Assembly (NCBI GenBank): GCA_030639305.1
Contig: DAOWCY010000114.1
Location: forward strand, 1 to 23,131
Direction of reading: 5' to 3'
Length of the DNA stretch: 23,131 bases
From: JAGLQA01 sp023135565
GTDB lineage: Bacteria; Acidobacteriota; Aminicenantia; UBA2199
Below the pieces are notes generated by a model. That model made no database searches, was not told the origin of the DNA, and worked only from the letters and a program-made list of their open reading frames with translations. Below are positions 7,618 to 14,993 of the stretch, one piece after another (within the stretch, counting starts at the first letter, position 1; each line of letters opens with the position of its first letter). The translations under genes and the position numbers were made by a program.

Positions 7618-9375
7618 ATGAAGATCATTAAAGGCAAACCGGTTTCAGCCGGAATTGTTACCGGCAAGGCACTCCTATTTAATTCCAAAAAAGAGATAAT
7701 CCTTAAAGAGAAGATCGATAAAGAATTCACAGCGGCCGAAATCGACCGGTTTAACAAGGCAGTGAAAAAAACCAGGGGCCAGTTGAAAAAAATTTATGAT
7801 AATTTGCAGAAGATTATGGGCAAGGAGCCGGCCCTGATTATCGACACTCAATATGCGCTGTTAACTGACGGCAACCTGACCAGCGACATAAAGCATTACA
7901 TAACAGCCAATTCCGTCAAAGCGGAATGGGCCATAAAACAGGTTGAGAAAAAATATTTCGATTTTTTCAATAAAATCCCCGATCTCTCTTTTAGAGAGAA
8001 GAGCAATGATATATCCGATGTTCTAATAAGAGTCATCAACAATCTCCAAGAGAGCGAAAAAAAAACCGATGCGGATATAGAAAACGTAATTCTTGTAGCG
8101 GACGACCTGCCGCCATCGATCGCAGCCGGCCTGATGTCGAAAGGGAAAGTGTTAGGCCTGGTCTTAGATGAAGGAGGCGAGACCTCGCATACGGTAATCC
8201 TGGCTCGCACCCTCGAGATTCCCGTTGTTTTAGAGACAAAGAATGCCACTGAAACCATAAGCAGTGATGACTTTTTGGTAGTGAATGGGTTAAGCGGGGA
8301 AATTTTGATTAATCCCCCGAAATCGACGATTTCGAAGGTATCGATAAAAAAAGAAAAATACCGGTTGTACAAGGAGAAGTTAAAGGAAGTTATCAAATTA
8401 CCCGATAAAACGAAAGACAACTATCGGTTTAATTTACTGGGTAATATCGAGATGCCCTTTGAGAGCGAACTGGCTCTATCTTACGGTGCGAAGGGTCTCG
8501 GTTTATTCAGGACTGAATTTTTATTTATGGACAGGGCCGTGGCGTTATCTACCGAGCGGCAGTATATGATATATAAAAACATTGCCCAGAAAATTTTCCC
8601 GGGACCTGTGGTTATCAGGACCTATGACATCGGCCGGGATAAAGCCGACGACTATTTCAAAGGTGAAGCGGAAGCAAACCCCAATCTCGGTTCCATGGCA
8701 GTCAGGCTGCTGCTGCCGGAAAAAAAGATTTTCAAAAAGCAGGTAAAAGCGATACTGAGAGCCAATAAAAGTGGCAATATAAAAATCATGTTTCCCATGA
8801 TAACGGAGATAGAGGAAATCCATACCATAAAAAAAATACTGGCGGAAACAAAAGAGGAATTGGAAAATGAGCAGCAGTATCCCGGCAAAGATGTAGAAAT
8901 AGGTATTATGATCGAGATACCCGGCACAATTAAGTTAATCAAGCACCTGCGTGATGAGATCGATTTCTTTTCCATCGGCACCAATGATTTGATACAATAT
9001 TTACTGGCTGTGGATAGGAATAACAGTGCGGTATCTTACCTATACAATCCCTATCATCCCGCAGTAATCGAAAGTTTAATGGAAATCGCGGCGGAAACGG
9101 CAAAAATCGGCAAAGAAGTAACCATCTGCGGTGAGATGGCCGGGCAAGTGTTTACAGCCTTGATGCTCTTAGGAATGGGGTACAGGAATTTTTCCATGAA
9201 CCCGCTGGCTATTATAGAAATCAAGAGAATTTTTACCCGCATCCATTATTCTTATTTAAAAAAAGTAGTCAAACAATTGACCGGTTTTAGTTCGAGAACA
9301 GAGGTGGAAGAGTATTTAATCGAAGCCCTGTTGAAGAGGTATCCCGATCTCTTTGTCAAGCACCCGGATTTTTAG
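7618..9375 (+). CDS. ptsI: PEP-protein phosphotransferase, enzyme I
   Basis: Transfers phosphate from PEP to HPr. The His domain carries His191 in GGETSHTVILAR. The PEP-binding barrel has FRTEFLF (Arg298), IRTYDIG (Arg334), IEIPG, SIGTNDLIQY, VDRNN and ICGEMAG (Cys504). Length 585 is normal. Two motif deviations stand out: the usual DIGGDK reads DIGRDK (Arg340), and the usual NPxLGxRAIR reads NPNLGSMAVR, with Met360 in place of a highly conserved Arg. An in-frame TAA directly precedes the ATG, fixing the start, yet the only good Shine-Dalgarno (AAGGAG, 7592-7597) is 20 nt upstream. The stop codon G is also the first base of a dispersed repeat. Confidence 0.94.
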   Translation: MKIIKGKPVSAGIVTGKALLFNSKKEIILKEKIDKEFTAAEIDRFNKAVKKTRGQLKKIYDNLQKIMGKEPALIIDTQYALLTDGNLTSDIKHYITANSVKAEWAIKQVEKKYFDFFNKIPDLSFREKSNDISDVLIRVINNLQESEKKTDADIENVILVADDLPPSIAAGLMSKGKVLGLVLDEGGETSHTVILARTLEIPVVLETKNATETISSDDFLVVNGLSGEILINPPKSTISKVSIKKEKYRLYKEKLKEVIKLPDKTKDNYRFNLLGNIEMPFESELALSYGAKGLGLFRTEFLFMDRAVALSTERQYMIYKNIAQKIFPGPVVIRTYDIGRDKADDYFKGEAEANPNLGSMAVRLLLPEKKIFKKQVKAILRANKSGNIKIMFPMITEIEEIHTIKKILAETKEELENEQQYPGKDVEIGIMIEIPGTIKLIKHLRDEIDFFSIGTNDLIQYLLAVDRNNSAVSYLYNPYHPAVIESLMEIAAETAKIGKEVTICGEMAGQVFTALMLLGMGYRNFSMNPLAIIEIKRIFTRIHYSYLKKVVKQLTGFSSRTEVEEYLIEALLKRYPDLFVKHPDF

Positions 9376-9496
9376 GGGTGCGGCGCACCCACCCTATTAG
9401 CCGCTTCGCGGCAGGCAGCGCTTCTCGCTTTTAAATAATTAAAAGTTTTGTTCAAACTTTTTCAAAAGTTTGGCCCCCGGCAGGGCCGCCGGAGGC
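9375..9496 (+). repeat. Composite dispersed repeat, copy 3
   Basis: Begins at the last base of the ptsI stop with the odd palindrome GGGTGCG-G-CGCACCC (9376-9390). It continues with the CCTATTAGCCGC...GCAGCG stretch, the three-armed A/T stretch and the GC-rich hairpin, and ends 1 nt before the stop of the convergent metallophosphoesterase gene. It therefore makes up the entire intergenic space and may work as a two-way transcription end. Confidence 0.88.
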
Positions 9497-9497
9497 C

Positions 9498-10604
9498 CTA
9501 TTTCTTACTCTTGAGCACGATGTGGGTGATTTCGGCCCGGTTGAGAAACCTCATCGGCGGCCCCCAATATCCGGTACCGGGGCTGGTATAGATGTAAGCT
9601 TCCTTTTTTTTGTACAGGCCGGCAGGATACTTGTAGACTAATTGGACAAGCAAGTCCATAGGCGGTATCTGCCCGGCATGAGTATGACCGGACAACTGTA
9701 AATCCACCCCTTTTGCCACGGCATCGTCGAAACCCGAAGGCCGGTGATAAAGAAGGATAACCGGTTTTTGCGGATCACAAGCCTTTAGCAATGTCTCCGG
9801 GTCAAGGCCGGTGTGTACAGAGCGCTTCGCTTCATCGTCGTCTATGCCCACAATTTGCAGGACATCCGCCACTTTTATCATGCGATTCCTGAGGATCGTG
9901 ATCCCCGTCTTCTCTCCCAACGCCATAAAATTATCTATACCGGCAAAAAATTCATGATTGCCGGTTACTGCCAACACACCGTGAACGGCCTTTAATTTCC
10001 TTAACTGTTCCACCAAAAAAGAATCTTCAAGTATATTCCCTTCGATCAAGTCACCGGTGATAACGATCAAACCAGGTTTTAGGGCATTTGTTGCAGCCAC
10101 GATGTGGGCCAGGACTTTTTTCGACTTATAGGATTCTATATGCAGGTCGGAGAGTTGAACAATAGAAAATCCATCCATTTCCCGGGGCAAATTTTTCAAG
10201 GAAAGATTTATTTTTTTGACTGCCGGCAGACGGCTGCCGTTAAATAGAGAATAAGCCGATATGATGGATATAAGAATTAGAGCAGCTGTCGCAGCCGGCC
10301 TGCTTTTACCCGGGAAAATCTTAAACACCGGCCAGGACACTAAGGAGAAGAAAAAAGAGATAGCGATTACACCCAGCCAGATAAAGGCATAGTGGTTCAA
10401 CAAATGGAATTTAAGGCCGCGGCTCAAAAACATCGCAGCAGGGAAACTCAGGCCGGAAAAGAGGAAAAATAATTTTACCCCCTTTGTCCATCTTGCAGGC
10501 AGGGTTAGATTTTTAACCAACACTTTGAATACCACGTAGTGCATAAGAAAATATATCGAACAAGCAATCAGGATAAACAACACAAAAGTTAAAATCCGGT
10601 TCAT
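9498..10604 (-). CDS. Membrane-anchored metallophosphoesterase (YkuE/YaeI-like)
   Basis: A 368-residue protein with four hydrophobic segments in residues 1-120 and a calcineurin-like phosphoesterase domain at about 140-365. Metal-binding motifs are complete: SDLH (152-155), GDLI (184-187), GNHE (215-218), His287 in LYHRP, and GHTHAGQ (306-312). Relatives include YkuE, YaeI and the lipid A precursor hydrolase LpxG, so a lipid or phosphodiester substrate is possible but unproven. Start ATG has GGAGGT 6 nt upstream. It is alone, convergent with ptsI, and preceded by two copies of the two-hairpin element on the opposite strand. Confidence 0.88.
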   Translation of the reverse strand: MNRILTFVLFILIACSIYFLMHYVVFKVLVKNLTLPARWTKGVKLFFLFSGLSFPAAMFLSRGLKFHLLNHYAFIWLGVIAISFFFSLVSWPVFKIFPGKSRPAATAALILISIISAYSLFNGSRLPAVKKINLSLKNLPREMDGFSIVQLSDLHIESYKSKKVLAHIVAATNALKPGLIVITGDLIEGNILEDSFLVEQLRKLKAVHGVLAVTGNHEFFAGIDNFMALGEKTGITILRNRMIKVADVLQIVGIDDDEAKRSVHTGLDPETLLKACDPQKPVILLYHRPSGFDDAVAKGVDLQLSGHTHAGQIPPMDLLVQLVYKYPAGLYKKKEAYIYTSPGTGYWGPPMRFLNRAEITHIVLKSKK

Positions 10605-10650
10605 TTTTTTACCTCCGTAATAAGATTGTGTGTACTCCAGTACCAGGCAT

Positions 10651-10721
10651 AAAAAAAAGCAGCCTAACAGCGGGAACTTGAAATAAAAAAAACATGTTTC
10701 TTAATACCGCCATGTATTGGC
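10651..10721 (+). repeat. Two-hairpin element, copy A
   Basis: An A-run, AGCCTAACAGCGGGAACTTGAAAT (core ending at 10684), then after 20 nt a TACCGCCATGTATTGGC hairpin (10705-10721). Here hairpin 1 is degenerate (GCAGCC/AGCGGG). Tandem with copy B and antisense to both flanking genes. Confidence 0.7.
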
Positions 10722-10732
10722 TCAAGACTAAA

Positions 10733-10842
10733 CTTGAAAAAAAAGCCGCCTAACGGTGGGAACTTGAAATACGGTAACATGTTATTATTACCGCGCTGTA
10801 AGCGCCCGCACTGTAAGTACTCATTACCGCCATGTAATGGCC
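10733..10842 (+). repeat. Two-hairpin element, copy B
   Basis: CTTGAAAAAAAA, then the hairpin GCCGCC-TAAC-GGTGGG and AACTTGAAAT (to 10770), followed by two more small GTA-loop hairpins: GCGCT-GTA-AGCGC (10793-10805) and GCCAT-GTA-ATGGC (10829-10841). Read on the minus strand, hairpin 1 is followed by eight T, so it could also serve as a terminator for the aminotransferase gene that ends at 10898. Confidence 0.75.
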
Positions 10843-10897
10843 TAAAAATCATTTTTCCAATCGTGATAAAGCGAATCATGCTCGATATTATTCTTTC

Positions 10898-12094
10898 CTA
10901 TATTTTTTTTAGAGATGCCGCAAAATAGCTGTTCTCTTCGTCGTTTCCCAATGTAAGACGGATATACTTGCCGACAGATTCGTCTTCGGATGAAACCAAA
11001 GCTACGACAATGCCGTCCTTTTCTAAGTGCCGGATAAGCTTTTCCCCGGATAGCTTCCCGTGTTTGACCATCATTATATTGGACCTTGAATCCACATAGG
11101 ATATCCCCGGGATTTTCTCGATTTTTTTAATAAATCTCTCTCGTCTTTCTTTGGTCAGCGCCCGTACCTTCTCAAGGTATTCGACATTTTCCACAGCCGC
11201 GCCGGCCAGGTCGAAAGAGAATTGGGTAATGGGAAAATAGTTGCTGTGGATTCTTAAGGCATCCAGGATAGTATCGTTGGCCGACATTGCATAAGCGATT
11301 CTTAAGCTGGCCAGGCCAAAAGCTTTGGAAAAGGTTCTCAAAACGATCAAGTTGTTGTATTTTTCTAAAAGCTGCGAAGCTGAGTTAACCTCGCCATCAG
11401 GATCGATATATTCACCGTAGGCTTCATCTACAACAATAAAAGCAAAATAGTTGGCTGCTTCATCGACAATATATTCTATCAGATCTCTTTGGCAGGGAAC
11501 TCCTGTGGGGTTATTGGGGTTAGCGATCCAGATTAACTTAGGATTGAGTTTTTTTAAGATTCCCCTGTATTCATCGAAAGTATCTGTAGTCCATCTAAAG
11601 CCGTCTTCTTCCCGCAGTTGGAGGTAAATGGTGATAGCGCCCATTCTTTTGGAATACTCCTCAAAAAGGTAAAACGAAGGGGTATTCACCATAATCCTGT
11701 CGTTTAATTCAAGGAATGTAGAGGCAATAATGCTGATCATCTGGTCTAAACCGGCGGAAAAAAGTATCCACTCATTGTTCTCGATGTGATGTAGTTTTGC
11801 TATTTTTTTTCTCAATTCGCTGCACATGAACTCCGGGTATTTTTTTAAATAATTCCTGATGTCTGTGCTTTTACTTAGCTCTTTAAAGCGTTCCTCAACT
11901 TCCCCGGCACAGCCGTCGTTGTTTTGCCCTAAGTCGAAGCGGTAAATTTTTGCGAGATTGTATTTTTCCTTAAGTTCCTGTATATGTTCCCGGGTATGGA
12001 ATTCTTTATTGACGTATCCCCTCACCTTATCATAGAGGGCGCGCTGGGTACCCAGGTTAAAAAATGTATTGGTTCTTATTCTCGTTGTATTCAT
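10898..12094 (-). CDS. PLP-dependent class I/II aminotransferase (HisC-like)
   Basis: A fold-type I aminotransferase of 398 residues. Visible active-site features are NPNNPTG (192-198), VVDEAYGEY (221-229, Asp223 pairs with the PLP ring nitrogen), the Schiff-base Lys257 in RTFSKAFGLASLR, and Arg in YIRLTLG near 379 for the substrate carboxylate. The pattern is closest to histidinol-phosphate aminotransferase and its relatives, but the ~45-residue N-terminal extension is unusual for HisC, and no his genes are near. It may instead act on another amino acid or amine in a specialised pathway. Weak Shine-Dalgarno (GGTGAT). It has its own promoter and a leader of about 277 nt with strong RNA structure. 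Confidence 0.85.
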   Translation of the reverse strand: MNTTRIRTNTFFNLGTQRALYDKVRGYVNKEFHTREHIQELKEKYNLAKIYRFDLGQNNDGCAGEVEERFKELSKSTDIRNYLKKYPEFMCSELRKKIAKLHHIENNEWILFSAGLDQMISIIASTFLELNDRIMVNTPSFYLFEEYSKRMGAITIYLQLREEDGFRWTTDTFDEYRGILKKLNPKLIWIANPNNPTGVPCQRDLIEYIVDEAANYFAFIVVDEAYGEYIDPDGEVNSASQLLEKYNNLIVLRTFSKAFGLASLRIAYAMSANDTILDALRIHSNYFPITQFSFDLAGAAVENVEYLEKVRALTKERRERFIKKIEKIPGISYVDSRSNIMMVKHGKLSGEKLIRHLEKDGIVVALVSSEDESVGKYIRLTLGNDEENSYFAASLKKI

Positions 12095-12126
12095 AGTATC
12101 ACCATTTTAAGCTTTGACTTGTTATA

Positions 12127-12227
12127 CGCCATAACATGGCGGTAAAAAACAACAGGCAGGGATATTCCACGTTCCCACCGTTAGGTGGCTTCTTTCCAGG
12201 CTAAGTCTTAAAAAAAACACTACTTAG
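12127..12227 (-). repeat. Two-hairpin element, copy C, in the aminotransferase leader
   Basis: On the minus strand: TAGTGTTTTTTTTAAGAC, AGCCTGGAAAGAA, hairpin GCCACC-TAAC-GGTGGG, AACGTGGAA, then hairpin CGCCAT-GTT-ATGGCG (12127-12141). It lies inside the predicted 5' leader of the aminotransferase gene, about 33 nt from the ATG. Confidence 0.78.
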
Positions 12228-12259
12228 TACGTACTACTTTATAGGATTGTTTTAAGACT
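12204..12259 (-). repeat. Long inverted repeat in the aminotransferase leader
   Basis: Perfect 10-bp arms AGTCTTAAAA (12204-12213) and TTTTAAGACT (12250-12259) enclose a perfect 10-bp palindrome AGTACGTACT (12226-12235). In RNA this would form a long-range stem that overlaps the start of copy C. Confidence 0.7.
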
Positions 12260-12377
12260 CAATTGTAAAAAGAACCAACCAGACAGCGGGTGTAGAAATA
12301 CCGGCTTGCAGCAGCATAATCGAGGAATACCCGGACAACGACCTTTTTTTCCGAATAATTCATCCAATTTAGGAAAT

Positions 12378-12407
12378 ATTATACCATGAATATACGGCTG
12401 TTATCAA
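12378..12407 (-). promoter_or_regulatory. Sigma70-type promoter of the aminotransferase gene
   Basis: On the minus strand, TTGATA (12407-12402), an 18-nt spacer and a perfect TATAAT (12383-12378). Start expected near 12371, giving a leader of about 277 nt. The gap 12095-12468 holds this promoter, the leader structures and a possible hairpin at 12419-12440; I see no gene in it. Confidence 0.7.
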
Positions 12408-12418
12408 TAGCTATTTCA

Positions 12419-12440
12419 AAACCTTTATTATCAAAGGTTT
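12419..12440 (-). terminator. Possible transcript-end hairpin after the two-gene operon
   Basis: AAACCTTT and AAAGGTTT arms (8 bp, 6-nt loop) lie 29 nt past the stop of the 457-residue gene. No T-run follows on the minus strand, so termination is uncertain. Confidence 0.3.
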
Positions 12441-12468
12441 CCAGGAATTTTTGTTTTTTTGCCCTTTA

Positions 12469-13842
12469 TTATAATATGGCTAAGGTGGTCTCGATTCCCG
12501 CTCCTATTAACTCCGTAACCTCTGTTTTATATACATTATCCAGTTCTTTTTGAGTTAAGCCACCATCCATATTGCCATTAAATTTCCCATCACGAGAATT
12601 GTAATGCCAGATCAGGTCGATGCCGCTGTCAAATTCAAAGGGATACATTCCGCATATAAGACCATGGGATATAGGGGCAGCAAACTTTTCGACCAAATCG
12701 TTCATACCGATCTCTTCCAGGCTTTTTATATGAGCTTCCTGCATCTGTGGTAGATACTCTAACTGGTTTAATCCACCCAACGCCAAGTAACCCTCCATAA
12801 ACGTAACGATAAGAAAATCGAAGAATATAACCGGCAAAATTTTTTTTGCCAATAAAGCCTCGACAATCGCCTCCCTATCCAACTCAAGCCCGAAATTCTC
12901 ACCTATAAGCGAATTGGCAGCATCATCAACTCTAAGGCTAGTAAATCTAACTTTATTCTTTCTCTCAACTATCCCCCAAAACCAATGTGAACCATGATTT
13001 TCTCCCCAACAACCAGGTATGCCATAGAAATTTTTCAGGTAAACCTTTCTCGCTTCCGGCTCAAAAAGGATTAGAGAAATCAAAGAGTCTCTCTTCTTTA
13101 TCTCTTCTATAAGCAGGCTCAAAATGATCTGGTTGGATTGCAAGTAGATTAGATTGGGAGAAGAATCTCTGATACTCCTGTCGAAATAGTATCTCCACAA
13201 CTTATAGTTGAGATATGTTATTTGATCAGAGAAAACATTATGCTTCTCTGCTGATTTTTCGATCTCCAGGCAGTTAAAAAAGAGGTACTCCAAAAATTCT
13301 TTCTCCTCTATATTGATGATATCTTTTCCGTAATTAAGAAGAAAACTCTCGATCCCCTCTTGCTTCTCGGCATGCAAGTTACTGTTCACCAGGAAAACAG
13401 GAGTATTGCTTTGTTTTTTCCTGAAAAAATTAAATTTACGTTCTTTGAAATAAAATCCTCGTGGGTAAGAAATATTCATCAATGGTATATTACCCGTTGC
13501 CAAAACGACCACATATGGTAATTCCAGTTCTTTTATCATCAGGGAATAGAGAATATTCGAATTGTAGAGAAGTTTATAATTCAATAGACCGTGGTGGTCT
13601 GCATAAGATATCAATGGGTAACTTCCCAGTTGTTTTTCAAGAGAGTCAAGTTGGAGTTCTTTTCCAAGGATTCTTCTTGCTTCTTCAATGATTTTTATCG
13701 TTAATGGGGTGTTTCCATTTCCTGGTGACAGCGTTTCTTTTATATCAAGCGCATAATCTCTAAAAGTGCCGGGAAAAATAAACTTTTCTCGAATATCCGG
13801 CCTCCTGTAAAAAAAATCCAACAGCTTTTCAGTCGCTTTCAC
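12469..13842 (-). CDS. Uncharacterised protein with ADHHG motif
   Basis: I do not recognise this 457-residue protein. It looks soluble, with no signal peptide. Striking motifs are SYADHHGLLN near residues 79-88, followed by VVVLATGNIPLMNISYPRG at 111-129, and in the second half NHGSHWFWG and LGGLNQLEYLPQM. The clustered Asp-His-His and later His residues could bind metal or act in catalysis, but that is inference. The start is GTG, with GGAGG about 8 nt upstream lying inside the end of the upstream DUF2332-like gene; the two genes overlap by 14 bases, so they are translationally coupled and probably work together. Base composition looks more A/T-rich than the PTS operon. No membrane segment is convincing. 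Confidence 0.75.
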   Translation of the reverse strand: MKATEKLLDFFYRRPDIREKFIFPGTFRDYALDIKETLSPGNGNTPLTIKIIEEARRILGKELQLDSLEKQLGSYPLISYADHHGLLNYKLLYNSNILYSLMIKELELPYVVVLATGNIPLMNISYPRGFYFKERKFNFFRKKQSNTPVFLVNSNLHAEKQEGIESFLLNYGKDIINIEEKEFLEYLFFNCLEIEKSAEKHNVFSDQITYLNYKLWRYYFDRSIRDSSPNLIYLQSNQIILSLLIEEIKKRDSLISLILFEPEARKVYLKNFYGIPGCWGENHGSHWFWGIVERKNKVRFTSLRVDDAANSLIGENFGLELDREAIVEALLAKKILPVIFFDFLIVTFMEGYLALGGLNQLEYLPQMQEAHIKSLEEIGMNDLVEKFAAPISHGLICGMYPFEFDSGIDLIWHYNSRDGKFNGNMDGGLTQKELDNVYKTEVTELIGAGIETTLAIL

Positions 13843-14755
13843 TCAGCCACCTCCAATTCATACAGGTATCATCATTTAGTTCTATGATTTTTTTATCATC
13901 CCAGGCAATATAATAATCATCTATTTGAGATTGGGTGGCGACATTAACCGCCTGGTTTATCCAATGACCATCGAGCCTTTTAGTAAATTCCAGGATGTTG
14001 TCTTTTAGAATCTTTCTCTTCTTTTCGCTATACTGGTAGAGCATAAATGAGGTCAAAACAATAACAGTTCCGGGTTGGGAAACAAGTTTTTTTACCGGTT
14101 CAGAAGTGGTGAACCCAAATGCATTCCCTTGTGTCAACTCAAATTCATTGCCAGGTTGAATATCGTTGATGAAATTTCTAAGTCTTAACTCAATATCCTC
14201 TTCCCATATACCTGCTAAAAGCCAATCCTTATCGGGTGGATTTAACTCTATTCCCAGGTATTTGTTTATCGCCCTGATATTTTCAGGTATCTTTTGCCGC
14301 GCAGGAAAATAGCGATCTTTATTTTTTATAATATTAATTGGATCCAGCAAGCATCGTCCTATCAAACCATACGAAGCGCCTAATTCTATCACGTTGATCA
14401 AAGTGTTACCAATCTTTCTGCTGAGTATTTCAAGTATTGGCAGGCCTCTTTCAGGTATATTCCCCTGCACACTCTTTTCAATAGACAATTTCATTATCAG
14501 GCCTGAATTATCCTCTATATATTCCTGGAAAGAATCGGTCTCTTCCAATTTGGCAAAAACATCTCCTTCTTTGGAAATATATTTTACTGCCGATAAGAAT
14601 ACCAATACAGCTTCGCTAATCTCTTTACCGGATTTATCTATAATTTTCGAAATGAAATCCAGGTTTTCCTCTCTCTTCATTTGCTGTAAAATGTAGGGCG
14701 TATATATATTAGCAGTGCTGTCTATAAAATTTAGAATCTCTTTGAAAGCTTGCAT
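13829..14755 (-). CDS. DUF2332-like protein with methyltransferase-like motif
   Basis: A soluble protein of 308 residues. NVIELGASYGLIGR at 121-134 resembles the SAM-binding motif I of class I methyltransferases in the form typical of DUF2332 (usually EVGASAGL). GIELNPPDKDWLLAGIW at 168-184 matches the DUF2332 pattern in which a D/E-hydrophobic-NP motif is followed by a WL...W stretch. Later QGNAFGF and VIVLTSFMLYQY fit the same family. DUF2332 has no established reaction. The assignment is by motif memory only and the sequence is divergent. Start ATG has AGAGGT about 8 nt upstream and a strong promoter at 14807-14835. It is the first gene of a two-gene overlapping operon, divergent from the TonB receptor at 14994. 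Confidence 0.7.
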   Translation of the reverse strand: MQAFKEILNFIDSTANIYTPYILQQMKREENLDFISKIIDKSGKEISEAVLVFLSAVKYISKEGDVFAKLEETDSFQEYIEDNSGLIMKLSIEKSVQGNIPERGLPILEILSRKIGNTLINVIELGASYGLIGRCLLDPINIIKNKDRYFPARQKIPENIRAINKYLGIELNPPDKDWLLAGIWEEDIELRLRNFINDIQPGNEFELTQGNAFGFTTSEPVKKLVSQPGTVIVLTSFMLYQYSEKKRKILKDNILEFTKRLDGHWINQAVNVATQSQIDDYYIAWDDKKIIELNDDTCMNWRWLSESD

Positions 14756-14806
14756 AATGATTTACCTCTTTGATGTTACGTTTTTTTTTATTGATTGTAA
14801 TAGGAT

Positions 14807-14835
14807 ATGATAGTCCGATTTTCTTTACTTGTCAA
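14807..14835 (-). promoter_or_regulatory. Sigma70-type promoter of the DUF2332-like operon
   Basis: On the minus strand, a perfect TTGACA (14835-14830), a 17-nt spacer and TATCAT (14812-14807), with a start near 14800, about 45 nt before the ATG. Divergent from the promoter at 14938, about 100 bp away. Confidence 0.75.
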
Positions 14836-14937
14836 TGGAATAGCTATTTTTTTTATTTTCCGGGCGCGGTTTGGGCTTCCACCGGACTGCCGCTCGATAC
14901 AAAAAATAGATTTTTAAAAAATTATCCTGATTTTCTC

Positions 14938-14966
14938 TTGACATTAACCTCTACAATTTCTATACT
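14938..14966 (+). promoter_or_regulatory. Sigma70-type promoter of the first TonB receptor gene
   Basis: A perfect TTGACA (14938-14943), 17-nt spacer and TATACT (14961-14966). Start near 14973, about 20 nt before the ATG. Confidence 0.8.
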
Positions 14967-14977
14967 TAGAATCTAAG
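14965..14977. promoter_or_regulatory. Candidate operator over the transcription start
   Basis: CTTAGA-A-TCTAAG, 6-bp arms around one base, overlaps the end of the -10 box and the predicted start site. Position and symmetry suit a repressor site, but no second copy was seen in the window. Confidence 0.4.
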
Positions 14978-14993
14978 TTAAAAAGGAGGCATT

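Noticed and set aside
14770..14976. 68-codon open frame on the plus strand in the divergent promoter region
   Set aside because: It covers both predicted promoters, has no Shine-Dalgarno and no recognisable product.
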